From positions 372,001 through 436,000 of the forward strand of contig NZ_FNCG01000004.1 of assembly GCF_900100945.1 (NCBI RefSeq): a DNA stretch of 64,000 bases. Direction: 5' to 3'. The DNA is from Mucilaginibacter gossypii. Its GTDB lineage: Bacteria > Bacteroidota > Bacteroidia > Sphingobacteriales > Sphingobacteriaceae. The first letter of the stretch is position 1, and every line of letters begins with the position of its first letter. Shown piece by piece: positions 34,259-46,000 of this stretch. The position numbers and the translations under genes were made by a program. The notes beneath the pieces were generated by a model. That model was not told where the DNA came from and made no database searches. It saw nothing but the letters and a program-made list of their open reading frames with translations.

Positions 34259-34331
34259 GCGGAAGTAGCTCAGTTGGTAGAGCGATAGCCTTCCAAGCTA
34301 TAGGTCGCGAGTTCGAACCTCGTCTTCCGCT
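34259..34331 (+). tRNA. tRNA-Gly (anticodon TCC)
   Basis: 73 bases; acceptor GCGGAAG pairs with CTTCCGC, anticodon loop CTTCCAA gives TCC, T-loop AGTTCGAACCT. CCA is not encoded. Confidence 0.97.
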
Positions 34332-34337
34332 CGGTTG

Positions 34338-34418
34338 GTTCATTAGTCGGTTAGTTCACTTGTTCATTAGTGGCGGCTGCAAAGACCAATGAACTGATAA
34401 ACGAGTGAACCAATGAAC
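34338..34418. repeat. Stutter element between tRNA-Gly and tRNA-Thr
   Basis: The left half repeats GTTCATTAG and GTTAGTTCACTTGTTCATTAG-like words; the right half repeats their complements (CAATGAACTGAT, GAGTGAACCAATGAAC). The two halves can fold into one imperfect hairpin that fills the space between two tRNA genes. Confidence 0.75.
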
Positions 34419-34427
34419 AAAAAATTA

Positions 34428-34499
<72 letters not shown>

Positions 34500-34557
34500 C
34501 AGTGTTATAAAACATACATTAAAGTTAAAATTAACCTACAAAAATAATTTATAGATC

Positions 34558-35745
34558 ATGGCAAAAGAAAAGTTTGACCGCAGTAAGCCGCACTTAAACA
34601 TCGGTACAATCGGTCACGTTGACCACGGTAAAACAACCCTTACCGCAGCTATCACTAAAGTTTTGGCTGATGCAGGTTTATCAGAAGCTCGTTCATTTGA
34701 TTCAATTGACTCGGCTCCTGAAGAAAAAGAACGTGGTATTACCATCAACACTGCCCACGTTGAATATTCAACAGCTAACCGTCACTATGCACACGTTGAC
34801 TGTCCAGGTCACGCGGATTATGTGAAAAACATGGTTACTGGTGCTGCGCAAATGGACGGTGCAATCATCGTAGTTGCTGCAACTGATGGTCCGATGCCAC
34901 AAACTCGTGAGCACATCCTGTTAGCTCGTCAGGTAGGTGTACCTGCACTTGTTGTTTTCATGAACAAAGTTGACATGGTTGATGATCCGGAATTATTAGA
35001 GTTAGTAGAAATGGAAGTTCGTGAATTATTATCATTCTACGAATTCCCAGGCGATGATATCCCAGTTATCCAGGGTTCTGCATTAGGTGGTCTTAACGGC
35101 GATCCTACCTGGGTTGGTAAAATCATGGAGTTGATGGATGCTGTAGATAGCTACATCCCAATCCCTCCACGTTTAACAGATCTTCCTTTCTTAATGCCTG
35201 TTGAAGACGTATTCTCAATCACTGGTCGTGGTACTGTTGCTACTGGTCGTATTGAGCGTGGTGTAATCAACTCAGGTGAGCAAGTTGACATCCTTGGTAT
35301 GGGTGCTGAAAACTTGAAATCAACTGTAACTGGTGTTGAGATGTTCCGCAAAATCCTTGATCGTGGCGAAGCTGGTGACAACGTAGGTTTATTGTTACGT
35401 GGTATTGAGAAAACTGATATCCGTCGTGGTATGGTTATCTGCAAACCAGGTTCAGTAACTCCTCACACCGACTTCAAAGCAGAAGTTTACGTATTATCAA
35501 AAGCAGAAGGTGGCCGTCACACTCCATTCTTCAACAAATACCGTCCGCAATTCTATTTCCGTACCACTGACGTTACTGGTGAGATTTCATTAGAGCCAGG
35601 TGTAGAAATGGTTATGCCAGGTGATAACGTTACCATCACTGTAAAACTGATCAACGCTATCGCAATGGAAAAAGGCTTACGTTTCGCTATCCGTGAAGGT
35701 GGTCGTACCGTAGGTGCTGGTCAGGTAACTGAAATCTTGAAATAA
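34558..35745 (+). CDS. tuf: Translation elongation factor EF-Tu
   Basis: GTPase that delivers aminoacyl-tRNA to the ribosome. G1 GHVDHGKT is at residues 19-26, the switch region has [13 protein letters not shown]3 is DCPGHADY, G4 is MNKVDM, and domains 2 and 3 end with [13 protein letters not shown]. Length 395 is standard. The gene sits between tRNA-Thr and tRNA-Trp as in related genomes and shows strong codon bias. The leader carries no Shine-Dalgarno site. A 14-base-stem terminator follows. Confidence 0.99.
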   Translation: MAKEKFDRSKPHLNIGTIGHVDHGKTTLTAAITKVLADAGLSEARSFDSIDSAPEEKERGITINTAHVEYSTANRHYAHVDCPGHADYVKNMVTGAAQMDGAIIVVAATDGPMPQTREHILLARQVGVPALVVFMNKVDMVDDPELLELVEMEVRELLSFYEFPGDDIPVIQGSALGGLNGDPTWVGKIMELMDAVDSYIPIPPRLTDLPFLMPVEDVFSITGRGTVATGRIERGVINSGEQVDILGMGAENLKSTVTGVEMFRKILDRGEAGDNVGLLLRGIEKTDIRRGMVICKPGSVTPHTDFKAEVYVLSKAEGGRHTPFFNKYRPQFYFRTTDVTGEISLEPGVEMVMPGDNVTITVKLINAIAMEKGLRFAIREGGRTVGAGQVTEILK

Positions 35746-35771
35746 TAATATTTCAATAAAAAGGTTAATTT

Positions 35772-35812
35772 GAAAACATAAGTTTAGCCTTCAACGGCAA
35801 ACTTATGTTTTC
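35772..35812 (+). terminator. Terminator after tuf
   Basis: GAAAACATAAGTTT (35772-35785) pairs perfectly with 35799-35812, extended by an inner GCC/GGC stem; T-rich sequence follows. It lies 16 bases before tRNA-Trp, which may be expressed by readthrough. Confidence 0.82.
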
Positions 35813-35828
35813 TTATTATAAATAACAC

Positions 35829-35899
35829 ACGGGAATAGTTCAACGGTAGAATAGAGGTCTCCAAAACCTTTGATCAGGGTTCGAATCCTTGTTCCCGTG
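35829..35899 (+). tRNA. tRNA-Trp (anticodon CCA)
   Basis: 71 bases; acceptor ACGGGAA pairs with TTCCCGT, anticodon loop CTCCAAA gives CCA, T-loop GGTTCGAATCC. It lies directly before secE, as in most Bacteroidota. Confidence 0.96.
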
Positions 35900-35917
35900 C
35901 TTAAGCACAATATAAAA

Positions 35918-36112
35918 ATGGCAGGCGTAGCTGAATATATTAAAGAGTCATACATCGAGTTAACCGAAAAGGTTACCTGGCCTACATGGCGCGAGCTTCA
36001 AAGCAGCGCTGTTTTGGTATTGGTTGCCGCTATAATTATTGCGCTGGTTATCTTAGGTATGGACCAGATCATTAATTATTTGCTTAAACTGTTTTACACA
36101 TCACTAACATAA
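35918..36112 (+). CDS. secE: Preprotein translocase subunit SecE
   Basis: 64-residue single-span subunit of the SecYEG channel. [21 protein letters not shown] is the amphipathic helix with the conserved VxWP motif, followed by one membrane helix (about 32-56). The ATG at 35918 is preferred; an upstream in-frame start at 35870 would fall inside tRNA-Trp. It is 17 bases from nusG and clearly cotranscribed. Confidence 0.96.
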   Translation: MAGVAEYIKESYIELTEKVTWPTWRELQSSAVLVLVAAIIIALVILGMDQIINYLLKLFYTSLT

Positions 36113-36129
36113 TATCAGGGGAGACGGAG

Positions 36130-36672
36130 ATGAGTGATCAATTGAAATGGTATGTAGTTAGGGCTATTAGTGGTAAGGAAAAGAAAGTTAAACAATACAT
36201 AGATGCCGAAATTAGCCGTTTGGGCATTAGTCATTTGGTACCACAGGTATTAATACCTACGGAGAAGTATTACCAGATGCGTGATGGAAAGAAGATCGCG
36301 AAAGAGCGTAACTACTTTCCGGGCTATGTGCTTATGGAAGCTGTTTTAGATGGCGAAACTGAACACATCATTAAAAATATAAACAGTGTTATAGGTTTTC
36401 TGGGCGATAAAGCCGGAAATGCTATACCGCTTCGCCAGTCAGAAGTTAACCGTATTTTAGGTAAGGTTGACGAGATGAGCGCACAGGGCGAAACCATGAA
36501 TGTACCTTATTATGTTGGTGAGGCCGTTAAAGTTATGGACGGGCCTTTCAACGGTTTCAGCGGGGTTATTGAAGAGGTTAACGAAGAAAAAAAGAAACTG
36601 AAAGTAATGGTAAAGATATTCGGGCGCCGTACGCCGCTTGAATTGAATTACATGCAGGTAGAGAAAGAATAG
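36130..36672 (+). CDS. nusG: Transcription termination/antitermination factor NusG
   Basis: 180 residues that bind RNA polymerase and couple it to Rho or the ribosome. The NGN domain ([19 protein letters not shown] ... [10 protein letters not shown]) is followed by a KOW domain ([21 protein letters not shown]). A moderate AGGGGAG lies 6 bases upstream of the ATG, stronger than in most neighbours. It precedes a 179-base repeat-filled gap before rplK. Confidence 0.96.
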   Translation: MSDQLKWYVVRAISGKEKKVKQYIDAEISRLGISHLVPQVLIPTEKYYQMRDGKKIAKERNYFPGYVLMEAVLDGETEHIIKNINSVIGFLGDKAGNAIPLRQSEVNRILGKVDEMSAQGETMNVPYYVGEAVKVMDGPFNGFSGVIEEVNEEKKKLKVMVKIFGRRTPLELNYMQVEKE

Positions 36673-36675
36673 TTT

Positions 36676-36790
36676 TCAAATAATTTCGGATGTCGGATTT
36701 TCGATTTCGAAATTATTGAATTTAAAATATAAGATGAAAGAAGCGGGAGTTAAATCCGAAATGGAAATTCCCAAATCCGAAATCGACACA
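36676..36790. repeat. Stutter element between nusG and rplK
   Basis: The left half reads TTTCGGATGTCGGATTTTCG and TTTCGAAA; the right half has AAATCCGAAATGG and AAATCCGAAATCGACA (ending near 36788), which are complements of it. The words match the direct repeats upstream of murB at 19108-19257. Confidence 0.75.
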
Positions 36791-36851
36791 ATCTTAAATG
36801 TTACTTAGCTTCCACTTACTAACATTGAGTTTATAATTAAAGTAAATTAAA

Positions 36852-37292
36852 ATGGCAAAAGAGATCGGTGCAATGGTTAAGCTGCAAGTTAAAGGCGGCG
36901 CCGCAAACCCATCACCACCAATTGGCCCTGCATTGGGTGCAAAAGGTGTGAACATCATGGAGTTTTGCAAACAATTTAATGCACGCACCCAGGACAAAGC
37001 TGGAAAAGTATTGCCTGTTTTGATTACTGTGTATGTTGACAAATCATTCGAATTTATCATCAAAACCCCTCCCGTTGCTATCCAGTTATTGGAAGCTACC
37101 GGTTTAAAGAGTGGTTCTGCTGAGCCTAACCGTAAAAAAGTTGCCAGTGTTAACTGGGAACAGGTTGAGACTATAGCAAAAGATAAAATGGTTGACTTGA
37201 ACGCGTTCACAGTTGAATCGGCCATGAAAATGGTGGCAGGTACTGCCCGCAGCATGGGAATTACCGTATCAGGTACAGCTCCCTGGAATTAA
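36852..37292 (+). CDS. rplK: 50S ribosomal protein uL11
   Basis: 146 residues; part of the GTPase-associated centre with the L7/L12 stalk. [21 protein letters not shown] is the hallmark N-terminal sequence and [12 protein letters not shown] the C-terminal rRNA-binding end. It is 28 bases before rplA. The usual rplK-rplA order is kept. Confidence 0.98.
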   Translation: MAKEIGAMVKLQVKGGAANPSPPIGPALGAKGVNIMEFCKQFNARTQDKAGKVLPVLITVYVDKSFEFIIKTPPVAIQLLEATGLKSGSAEPNRKKVASVNWEQVETIAKDKMVDLNAFTVESAMKMVAGTARSMGITVSGTAPWN

Positions 37293-37320
37293 TTAATTTA
37301 TACAAATCAGTTTAAAGACA

Positions 37321-38019
37321 GTGGCAAGATTAACAAAAAATCAAAAAGTGGCACTCTCCAAAATTGAGGCAAACAAATCGTACACATTACAGGATGCATC
37401 TGCATTGGTAAAGGAATTAACCCTTACTAAATTTGATTCATCAGTTGATATAGACGTTCGTTTAGGTGTTGACCCACGTAAAGCCAATCAAATGGTACGT
37501 GGTATTGCAACATTACCTCATGGAACCGGTAAAACTGTACGTGTATTAGTTCTTTGTACTCCTGATAAGGAACAAGAAGCTAAAGACGCAGGTGCAGATT
37601 ACGTAGGTTTGGATGATTATATTGCCAAGATTGAAGGCGGATGGACTGATGTTGATATTATCATTACTATGCCAAGTGTTATGGCGAAGGTAGGTCGTTT
37701 AGGTCGTATTTTAGGCCCGCGTAACCTTATGCCAAACCCTAAATCAGGTACAGTTACCCCAGAAGTTGGTAAAGCTGTAACTGAGGTAAAAGGTGGTAAA
37801 ATCGATTTCAAGGTTGACAAAACCGGTATTATCCACACTTCAATAGGAAAAGCATCTTTCTCTGCAGATAAAATTTATGAGAATGCATTAGAAGTATTGC
37901 AAACAATCTCTAAATTAAAACCTTCTGCAGCAAAAGGAACATATTTCAAGAGCATTCATATCTCTTCAACTATGTCGCCTGGAATTACAGTTGAAACTAA
38001 ATCAGTAGCGGGGATCTAA
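37321..38019 (+). CDS. rplA: 50S ribosomal protein uL1
   Basis: 232 residues; L1-stalk protein and, in many bacteria, translational repressor of the rplKA message. Recognised by [22 protein letters not shown] and [20 protein letters not shown]. The start is the GTG at 37321. The stop is followed within 2 bases by rplJ. No obvious L1-binding mimic was identified upstream of rplK. Confidence 0.98.
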   Translation: MARLTKNQKVALSKIEANKSYTLQDASALVKELTLTKFDSSVDIDVRLGVDPRKANQMVRGIATLPHGTGKTVRVLVLCTPDKEQEAKDAGADYVGLDDYIAKIEGGWTDVDIIITMPSVMAKVGRLGRILGPRNLMPNPKSGTVTPEVGKAVTEVKGGKIDFKVDKTGIIHTSIGKASFSADKIYENALEVLQTISKLKPSAAKGTYFKSIHISSTMSPGITVETKSVAGI

Positions 38020-38021
38020 TC

Positions 38022-38540
38022 ATGAATAAAGAAGAAAAATACGACCTTGTTGTAGCCCTAACTGAGCAAATCAAAGAGTATGGTAATTTTTATATCACTG
38101 ATACCTCTGATTTAACTGTAGCCAAGATCAACAACATCCGCCGTAAATGTTTCGAAAACGACATTACGATGCAGGTAACCAAAAATAGCTTGATCAAAAA
38201 AGCTATGGAAGCTGCAGGCGGTGATTTCAGCCCTATATATGATGTATTAAAAGGTTCATCATCAATTCTTTTCTCAAAGTCAGCAACTGCTCCGGCAAAG
38301 TTGATCAAACAATTAAGGAAAACAGGTGAAAAACCAATTTTAAAAGCAGCTTATATTGATTCGGCAGTATTTATAGGTGATAACCAGTTAGATACTTTAA
38401 CCAAACTGAAATCAAAAGAACAACTGATCGGCGAGATAGTTGGCTTACTACAATCACCTGCCAAAAACGTACTTTCTGCACTACAATCAGGCGGAACTAC
38501 AATTGCAGGCCTTGTAAAAACATTACAAGAAAGAGGTTAA
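38022..38540 (+). CDS. rplJ: 50S ribosomal protein uL10
   Basis: 172 residues; base of the ribosomal stalk, binds L7/L12 dimers through its C-terminal helix. N-terminal sequence has NFYITDTSDLTVAKINNIRR and TKNSLIKKAME. The start ATG is 2 bases after rplA, so the long rplJ leader used for autoregulation in enterobacteria is absent. Confidence 0.97.
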   Translation: MNKEEKYDLVVALTEQIKEYGNFYITDTSDLTVAKINNIRRKCFENDITMQVTKNSLIKKAMEAAGGDFSPIYDVLKGSSSILFSKSATAPAKLIKQLRKTGEKPILKAAYIDSAVFIGDNQLDTLTKLKSKEQLIGEIVGLLQSPAKNVLSALQSGGTTIAGLVKTLQERG

Positions 38541-38604
38541 CGAACGCCTCACAAGAGTTCGACAATAACAAACAAAAAGCATTAAAAGTAAAAATTTAAA
38601 TAAA

Positions 38605-38988
38605 ATGGCGGATTTAAAAGCGTTTGCTGAACAGTTGGTAAACTTAACAGTAAAAGAAGTAAACGAATTAGCTCAAATATTAAAAGATGAGTATGGTATT
38701 GAGCCTGCTGCTGCTGCTGTAGCAGTTGCTGCTCCTGCTGCTGACGGTGGCGATGCTGCTCCAGCTGCTGCTGAGCAAACTGCATTTGACGTTATCCTGA
38801 AAGAAGCAGGTGGCGCTAAATTAGCAGTTGTTAAATTAGTAAAAGACTTAACTGGCCTTGGTTTGAAAGAAGCTAAAGATCTTGTTGACGGTGCACCAAA
38901 AGAACTTAAAACTGGTGTAACTAAAGAAGAAGCTGAATCTTTGAAAAAACAATTAGAAGAAGCCGGAGCAGTAGTTGAGGTTAAGTAA
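38605..38988 (+). CDS. rplL: 50S ribosomal protein bL12 (L7/L12)
   Basis: 127 residues; stalk protein that recruits translational GTPases. Dimerisation domain (1-35), an Ala/Pro-rich hinge (about 35-55) coded by a GCT-rich tract at 38706-38770, and the conserved C-terminal domain ([20 protein letters not shown]). A partial terminator hairpin follows at 39015, as expected for a protein needed in several copies per ribosome. Confidence 0.98.
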   Translation: MADLKAFAEQLVNLTVKEVNELAQILKDEYGIEPAAAAVAVAAPAADGGDAAPAAAEQTAFDVILKEAGGAKLAVVKLVKDLTGLGLKEAKDLVDGAPKELKTGVTKEEAESLKKQLEEAGAVVEVK

Positions 38989-39014
38989 TTTAACCTACTG
39001 AAATATAGCATCAA

Positions 39015-39040
39015 GACTCCGACCATAAACGGTCGGGGTC
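39015..39040 (+). terminator. Attenuator between rplL and rpoB
   Basis: GACTCCGACC pairs with GGTCGGGGTC (one G-T pair) across a 6-base loop but only a weak T-rich tail follows, which suits partial termination rather than a full stop. Confidence 0.65.
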
Positions 39041-39066
39041 TATTGCTGTTTATAAAGGTTTTGAAT

Positions 39067-39152
39067 TAGATGTGAGATATTAGATATGAGATTTGAGATT
39101 TTTCAAATCGCTATTTCATATCTCAGATCTCATGTCTCAAGTCTCACATCTA
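39067..39152. repeat. Stutter hairpin upstream of rpoB
   Basis: Perfect 11-base outer arms TAGATGTGAGA / TCTCACATCTA. Inside, the left half repeats GAGAT-type words (GATATGAGATTTGAGATT) and the right half their complements (CATATCTCAGATCTCATG). It ends 29 bases before the rpoB start codon. Confidence 0.85.
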
Positions 39153-39181
39153 CAAAAATTAATAACTAAAATTTAAATACC

Positions 39182-42100
39182 TTGGCAAACAATAATAATC
39201 AAAGAGTAAACTTTGCAACCAGTAGAAAGGTACTTGATTACCCTGATTTTCTGGATGTTCAGTTACAATCTTTCCAGGAATTTTTTCAATTGGAAACCAC
39301 TTCCGACAACCGTTATAAAGAAGGGCTGTTTAAAGTGTTTGCCGAAAACTTTCCTATTTCAGATTCAAGAAACATCTTTGTCCTGGAGTTTCTTGACTAC
39401 TTTATTGATCCGCCCCGTTATGATATACAAGAGTGTATCGAACGCGGATTAACTTACAGCGTACCATTAAAAGCAAAGCTTCGCCTGTCATGTAATGACG
39501 AGGAGCACGAAGATTTTGAAACAATTGTACAGGACGTGTACCTGGGTACTATCCCATACATGACGCCAAAAGGTACATTTGTTATTAATGGTGCCGAGCG
39601 TGTAATTGTATCACAGTTACACCGTTCGCCAGGTGTGTTCTTTGGTCAGAGCCGCCACACCAACGGTACAAAATTATACTCGGCCCGTGTTATTCCTTTC
39701 AAAGGTTCATGGATTGAGTTTGCTACAGACGTTAACAACGTGATGTATGCTTACATTGACCGTAAAAAGAAATTCCCGGTTACTACGTTACTTCGTGCCA
39801 TTGGTTATGACTCTGATAAAGATATATTAGAGCTGTTTGAACTGGCCGACGAGGTTAAAGTAAGCAAATCAGGCCTTAAGAAATATATTGGCCGTAAGCT
39901 TGCTGCAAGGGTCCTTAAAACATGGATCGAAGACTTTGTGGATGAAGATACCGGTGAGGTAGTTTCTATCCCTCGTAATGAGATCATCCTTGAGCGTGAA
40001 ACCTTACTGGAAGATGACCATATTGATATGATCATCGACTCTGGTGTTAAAACCATCATCCTTAACAAGGAAGATGCTTCAACCAGCGGTGATTATACTA
40101 TTATATACAATACCTTACAGAAAGATACTTCCAACTCTGAGAAGGAAGCGGTTGAACATATCTACCGCCAGTTACGTAACGCTGAACCACCTGATGAAGA
40201 AACAGCTCGTGGTATCATCGATCGTTTATTCTTTTCAGATAAAAGATATGACCTGGGTGATGTGGGCCGGTACCGCATCAACCGTAAATTAAAATTGAGC
40301 ACTTCGGAAGAAACGAAGGTTTTAACCAAGCAGGATATCATCGCGATTGTTAAATACCTGATCAAATTAATCAACTCAAAAGCTGAGGTGGATGATATCG
40401 ATCACTTGTCAAACCGTCGTGTGCGTACCGTTGGCGAGCAGCTTTATGCTCAGTTTGGCGTAGGTTTGGCACGTATGGCCCGTACTATTCGTGAGCGTAT
40501 GAACATTCGTGATAACGAGGTGTTCACCCCAACCGACCTGATCAACGCACGTACATTATCATCTGTGATCAACTCGTTCTTCGGAACAAACCAGTTGTCA
40601 CAGTTCATGGACCAAACCAATCCACTGGCAGAGATCACGCACAAGCGGCGTCTGTCAGCCTTAGGTCCCGGTGGTCTGTCGCGTGAGCGTGCAGGTTTCG
40701 AGGTTCGTGACGTTCACTACACCCACTACGGTAGGTTGTGTACTATCGAAACTCCTGAAGGTCCGAACATTGGTTTGATTTCATCACTTTGTGTACACGC
40801 TAAGATCAACAACTTAGGCTTTATCGAAACTCCGTACAAACGTGTAGTTGAAGGTAAAGTTATGGTTGACGAGCCGGTTATCTATTTATCTGCTGAAGAT
40901 GAAGACGGTAAAACCATTGGCCAGGCAAACGCTGTATACGATGATAAAGGTGAGTTTGAATTGCCGCGTGTAAAAGCACGTTTCGAAGGTGACTTCCCGG
41001 TTATTGAGCCGGAGCGTCTGGATTTGATGGATATTGCTCCAAACCAGATCACTTCAATCGCGGCTTCGCTTATTCCGTTCTTAGAGCATGATGACGCTAA
41101 CCGTGCATTGATGGGTTCAAACATGCAACGCCAGGCCGTACCATTGTTACGTCCGGAAGCGCCGATTGTTGGTACCGGTTTGGAAGGCCGTGTGGCAAAA
41201 GACTCCCGTACCCTGATCAACGCCGAAGGCGATGGTGTGGTGGAGTATGTTGATGCTAACGAAATCCGTATTAAATATGACCGTAACGAACTTGATCGTT
41301 TGATCTCGTTTGAAGGAGATAGCAAAAGCTACCGCTTAACCAAGTTTAAGAAAACCAACCAAAGCACCACCATGAACCTTAAGCCTATTGTTAAAAAAGG
41401 CCAGAGGGTTGAAAAAGGTGAAGTACTTTGCGAAGGTTACGCTACGCAAAATGGCGAGCTTGCATTAGGCCGTAACCTTAAAGTAGCGTTCATGCCTTGG
41501 CAGGGATATAACTTTGAGGATGCGATTGTAATCTCTGAGCGTGTTGTTTCACAAGATATCTTTACTTCAATCCACGTTGAAGAGTTCGAGCTTGAAGTTC
41601 GTGACACTAAACGAGGTGAGGAAGAGTTAACACCAGATATCCCTAACGTATCAGAAGAAGCAACTAAAGACCTTGACGAAGACGGTATCATCCGTGTAGG
41701 TGCCGAGGTTAAAGAAGGCGACATCCTGATTGGTAAGATCACCCCTAAAGGTGAATCAGACCCATCACCGGAAGAAAAACTGTTACGTGCTATCTTCGGT
41801 GATAAAGCCGGCGACGTTAAAGATGCTTCATTGAAAACCCCGCCGTCAATTGCCGGTGTTGTTATCGATACCAAATTGTTCTCTCGTGCTAAGAAAACTT
41901 CAAAAGCTGAAGAAAAAGCACAGTTAGAGAAATTGGATAACAAGCATGATAAAGCTGTGAAAGATCTGAAAAATACTTTGATCGAAAAGTTATTTGAGAT
42001 CGTTAACGGTAAAACTTCGCAAGGCGTTTATAACGTTTACAAAGAGTTACAGGTTCCTAAAGGTGTTAAATTCACCCAAAAGATATTAGTTGAGCTTAAT

Positions 42101-42985
42101 TACGATAACATTAACCCAACGAAATGGACTACTGATGATGATAAAAACGATCAGATCAAGATCCTTCTTCATAACTTCAACATTAAGTACAATGAAGAGT
42201 TAGGTGCTTACCGTCGTGATAAATTCGCTATCAGCGTGGGTGATGAGCTTCCATCAGGTATCGTGCAAATGGCTAAAGTTTACATCGCTAAAAAGCGTAA
42301 GCTTAAAGTGGGTGATAAAATGGCAGGCCGTCACGGTAACAAAGGTATCGTTGCTCGTATTGTACGTGACGAAGATATGCCTTTCCTTGAAGATGGAACA
42401 CCGGTTGATATTGTGTTGAACCCACTGGGTGTACCTTCACGTATGAACTTGGGCCAGATCTATGAAACCGTATTAGGCTGGGCCGGTAAAGAGCTTGGTG
42501 TTAAATTTGCTACTCCAATCTTTGACGGTGCAAGCCACGAAGAAGTGGAAGAGTGGATTAAGAAAGCCAACTTGCCTGAATCAGGCCGTACTTACTTATA
42601 CAATGGTTTAACAGGTGATCGTTTTGATCAGCAAACTACTGTAGGTATTATCTACATGCTGAAATTAGGTCACATGGTTGATGATAAGATGCACGCCCGT
42701 TCAATCGGTCCGTACTCATTGATCACTCAGCAACCATTGGGCGGTAAAGCACAATTTGGTGGTCAGCGTTTTGGTGAGATGGAGGTTTGGGCACTGGAAG
42801 CATTTGGTGCATCAAACATTTTGCAGGAGATATTAACCGTTAAATCGGATGATGTTATCGGCCGTGCCAAAACATATGAGGCTATTGTTAAAGGTGAAAA
42901 CCTGCCAACGCCATCAGTTCCTGAATCATTCAACGTATTGGTTCACGAGTTACGCGGCTTAGGTTTGGATATCACATTAGAATAA
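39182..42985 (+). CDS. rpoB: DNA-directed RNA polymerase subunit beta
   Basis: 1267 residues, catalytic half of RNA polymerase. The family start ([26 protein letters not shown]) requires the TTG at 39182. The rifampicin region is readable as [17 protein letters not shown] and [19 protein letters not shown], with no resistance change visible against the usual sequence. [12 protein letters not shown] and the C-terminal [18 protein letters not shown] are intact. A lineage-specific insert rich in Lys and Asp (about 905-1000) is usual in Bacteroidota. Confidence 0.98.
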   Translation: MANNNNQRVNFATSRKVLDYPDFLDVQLQSFQEFFQLETTSDNRYKEGLFKVFAENFPISDSRNIFVLEFLDYFIDPPRYDIQECIERGLTYSVPLKAKLRLSCNDEEHEDFETIVQDVYLGTIPYMTPKGTFVINGAERVIVSQLHRSPGVFFGQSRHTNGTKLYSARVIPFKGSWIEFATDVNNVMYAYIDRKKKFPVTTLLRAIGYDSDKDILELFELADEVKVSKSGLKKYIGRKLAARVLKTWIEDFVDEDTGEVVSIPRNEIILERETLLEDDHIDMIIDSGVKTIILNKEDASTSGDYTIIYNTLQKDTSNSEKEAVEHIYRQLRNAEPPDEETARGIIDRLFFSDKRYDLGDVGRYRINRKLKLSTSEETKVLTKQDIIAIVKYLIKLINSKAEVDDIDHLSNRRVRTVGEQLYAQFGVGLARMARTIRERMNIRDNEVFTPTDLINARTLSSVINSFFGTNQLSQFMDQTNPLAEITHKRRLSALGPGGLSRERAGFEVRDVHYTHYGRLCTIETPEGPNIGLISSLCVHAKINNLGFIETPYKRVVEGKVMVDEPVIYLSAEDEDGKTIGQANAVYDDKGEFELPRVKARFEGDFPVIEPERLDLMDIAPNQITSIAASLIPFLEHDDANRALMGSNMQRQAVPLLRPEAPIVGTGLEGRVAKDSRTLINAEGDGVVEYVDANEIRIKYDRNELDRLISFEGDSKSYRLTKFKKTNQSTTMNLKPIVKKGQRVEKGEVLCEGYATQNGELALGRNLKVAFMPWQGYNFEDAIVISERVVSQDIFTSIHVEEFELEVRDTKRGEEELTPDIPNVSEEATKDLDEDGIIRVGAEVKEGDILIGKITPKGESDPSPEEKLLRAIFGDKAGDVKDASLKTPPSIAGVVIDTKLFSRAKKTSKAEEKAQLEKLDNKHDKAVKDLKNTLIEKLFEIVNGKTSQGVYNVYKELQVPKGVKFTQKILVELNYDNINPTKWTTDDDKNDQIKILLHNFNIKYNEELGAYRRDKFAISVGDELPSGIVQMAKVYIAKKRKLKVGDKMAGRHGNKGIVARIVRDEDMPFLEDGTPVDIVLNPLGVPSRMNLGQIYETVLGWAGKELGVKFATPIFDGASHEEVEEWIKKANLPESGRTYLYNGLTGDRFDQQTTVGIIYMLKLGHMVDDKMHARSIGPYSLITQQPLGGKAQFGGQRFGEMEVWALEAFGASNILQEILTVKSDDVIGRAKTYEAIVKGENLPTPSVPESFNVLVHELRGLGLDITLE

Positions 42986-42996
42986 GGTTAAAGCTT

Positions 42997-43052
42997 AAAG
43001 GCCAAAGGTGAAAGGTTAGGACAGGTTCCGAAACCTTTTACCTTTCGCCTTT
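42997..43052. repeat. Stutter hairpin between rpoB and rpoC
   Basis: 21-base arms at 42997-43017 and 43032-43052 pair with two mismatches. Each arm is made of AAAGG words (AAAGGCCAAAGGTGAAAGG; complement CCTTTTACCTTTCGCC). Another CCTTTCGCC follows at 43054. It fills half of the 111-base gap in an operon where subunits are made in equal amounts. Confidence 0.85.
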
Positions 43053-43096
43053 TACCTTTCGCCTAAAAAATTACCTTTAAAAAATCAAAGTAGACT

Positions 43097-46000
43097 ATGT
43101 CTTACAAAAAGGATAATAAAATCAAAAGTAACTTTACCACCATTACCATCAGTTTAGCCTCTCCCGAGTCTATCCTTGAGCGTTCAAGCGGTGAAGTTTT
43201 AAAGCCGGAAACCATTAACTACCGTACTTACAAACCCGAACGTGATGGTTTGTTCTGCGAGCGTATTTTTGGTCCGGTTAAGGATTATGAGTGCCATTGC
43301 GGTAAATACAAACGTATCCGTTACAAAGGTATCGTGTGCGACCGTTGCGGTGTTGAAGTAACCGAAAAGAAAGTACGTCGTGAGCGCATGGGCCACATCA
43401 ACCTGGTGGTGCCTGTTGCACACATCTGGTACTTCCGCTCATTGCCAAACAAAATTGGTTATTTATTAGGCTTGCCTACAAAAAGGCTCGACCTTATTAT
43501 ATACTACGAGCGTTACGTAGTTATCCAACCGGGTATTAAAGAATCAGACGGAATCAATAAAATGGATTTCCTTACTGAAGAAGAATACCTTGACGTATTA
43601 GATACCCTTCCAAAAGAAAACCAGTACCTTGACGACAAAGATCCTCAGAAATTTGTTGCCAAAATGGGTGCCGAGGCTTTGGAAGAGTTATTGAAACGCC
43701 TTGACCTTGACGAATTATCATTTAGCTTGCGTCACCAGGCAGCAAACGAAACTTCTCAGCAACGTAAAAATGAAGCCTTAAAACGCTTACAGGTTGTTGA
43801 AGCTTTCCGTGATGCAAAAACAAGGATCGAGAATAACCCTGAGTGGATGATCGTTAAGATCGTTCCGGTTATCCCGCCTGAGTTGCGTCCGTTGGTACCA
43901 CTGGAAGGTGGCCGTTTCGCTACTTCAGATTTGAACGACCTTTACCGTCGTGTTATTATCCGTAACAATCGTTTAAAACGTTTAATTGAGATTAAAGCAC
44001 CAGAAGTGATTTTACGTAACGAAAAACGTATGTTGCAGGAAGCTGTAGATTCGTTATTCGATAACTCACGTAAAGTTAACGCGGTAAAAACTGAAGGTAA
44101 CCGTGCTTTGAAATCACTTTCAGATATCCTGAAAGGTAAGCAAGGTCGTTTCCGTCAAAACTTATTAGGTAAACGTGTGGATTACTCTGCCCGTTCGGTA
44201 ATTGTTGTAGGTCCTAACCTTAAATTACACGAATGCGGTTTACCAAAAGATATGGCTGCCGAGCTGTTTAAACCATTTATCATCCGTAAAATGATTGAGC
44301 GTGGTGTGGTTAAAACAGTAAAATCTGCTAAAAAGATTGTTGACCGTAAAGACCCATTAGTTTGGGATATTTTGGAAAACGTACTGAAAGGACACCCTGT
44401 ATTACTAAACCGTGCGCCTACGCTGCACAGGTTGGGTATCCAGTCGTTCCAGCCAAAACTGGTTGAAGGTAAAGCGATCCAATTGCACCCATTAACCTGT
44501 ACAGCATTCAACGCGGATTTTGACGGTGACCAGATGGCCGTTCACGTACCACTTGGTAACGCGGCAATTTTGGAAGCCCAAATCCTGATGCTTGCTTCGC
44601 ACAACATCCTTAACCCTGCTAACGGTACGCCTATTACTGTACCATCTCAGGACATGGTGCTTGGTTTGTACTACATAACCAAAGGCCGTAAAACTGATGA
44701 AACGCGCGTGGTTAAAGGACAAGGCTTAACTTTTTACTCTGCAGAAGAAGTAATTATCGCTTATAACGAGAAAAAACTTGATCTGCATGCGTTCATTAAA
44801 GTTAAAGCTTTAGTTAAAGAACGCGATGGCAAAATCGTAAACAAAATTATTGATACTACTGTAGGCCGCGTGTTGTTTAATCAGCATGTACCTGTAGAAG
44901 TAGGTTATATCAATGAGCTGCTTACCAAAAAATCACTTCGTGATATCATTGGTGAAGTAGTGAAAATCACCGGTATGGCACGCGCGGCCCAGTTCCTTGA
45001 TGATATTAAGGAATTAGGATTTAAAATGGCGTTCCAGGGCGGTTTATCATTTAACCTGAAGGATATCAATATCCCTGCAGAGAAAGTTACTTTGATCGAA
45101 ACAGCTTCTAAGCAGGTTGATGAGGTTATGGGTAACTACAACATGGGTTTCATTACCAACAACGAGCGTTACAACCAGATCATCGATATCTGGACACGTA
45201 TCAACAACCGCTTAACTGCTAACGTGATGGATATCCTGAGCAATGATAACCAGGGCTTCAACTCTGTTTACATGATGCTTGATTCAGGTGCGCGTGGTTC
45301 TAAAGAGCAGATCCGTCAGCTTGCAGGTATGCGTGGTTTGATGGCTAAGCCTCAAAAATCAGGTTCAGGTGGTGAGATCATCGAAAACCCGATCCTTTCA
45401 AACTTTAAAGAAGGTTTGTCGGTATTGGAGTATTTCATCTCTACCCACGGTGCCCGTAAAGGTTTGGCGGATACGGCGTTAAAAACAGCGGATGCTGGTT
45501 ACTTAACCCGTAGGTTGCATGACGTTGCCCAGGATATGATTGTTGGTGAGGTTGATTGCGGTACCTTAAGAGGTATCTACACAACTGCACTGAAAGATAA
45601 CGAGGATATTGTTGAGCCTTTATATGACCGTATTTTAGGTCGTACTACGCTTCATGATGTTCATGACCCTATCACTAACGAATTGTTAGCAGTAGCCGGT
45701 CAGGACATTACCGAAGAGGTTGCCAAAAAGATCGAGAATTCTCCGTTAGAAGGTATCGAGATCCGTTCGGTATTAACTTGCGAAAGCAAACGTGGCGTAT
45801 GTGCATTGTGCTACGGCCGTAACCTTGCAAGCGGTAAACGCGTGCAAAAAGGCGAGGCTGTTGGTGTAATTGCTGCACAGTCAATCGGTGAGCCTGGTAC
45901 ACAGTTAACACTTCGTACATTCCACGTGGGTGGTACCGCGTCAAACATTGCTGCGGAATCTCAGATCAACGCTAAGTTTGATGGTATCATCGAGTTTGAG

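Noticed and set aside
40600..40720. Rifampicin-resistance substitutions in rpoB
   Set aside because: The cluster I region reads as the usual sensitive sequence; no notable change was seen.
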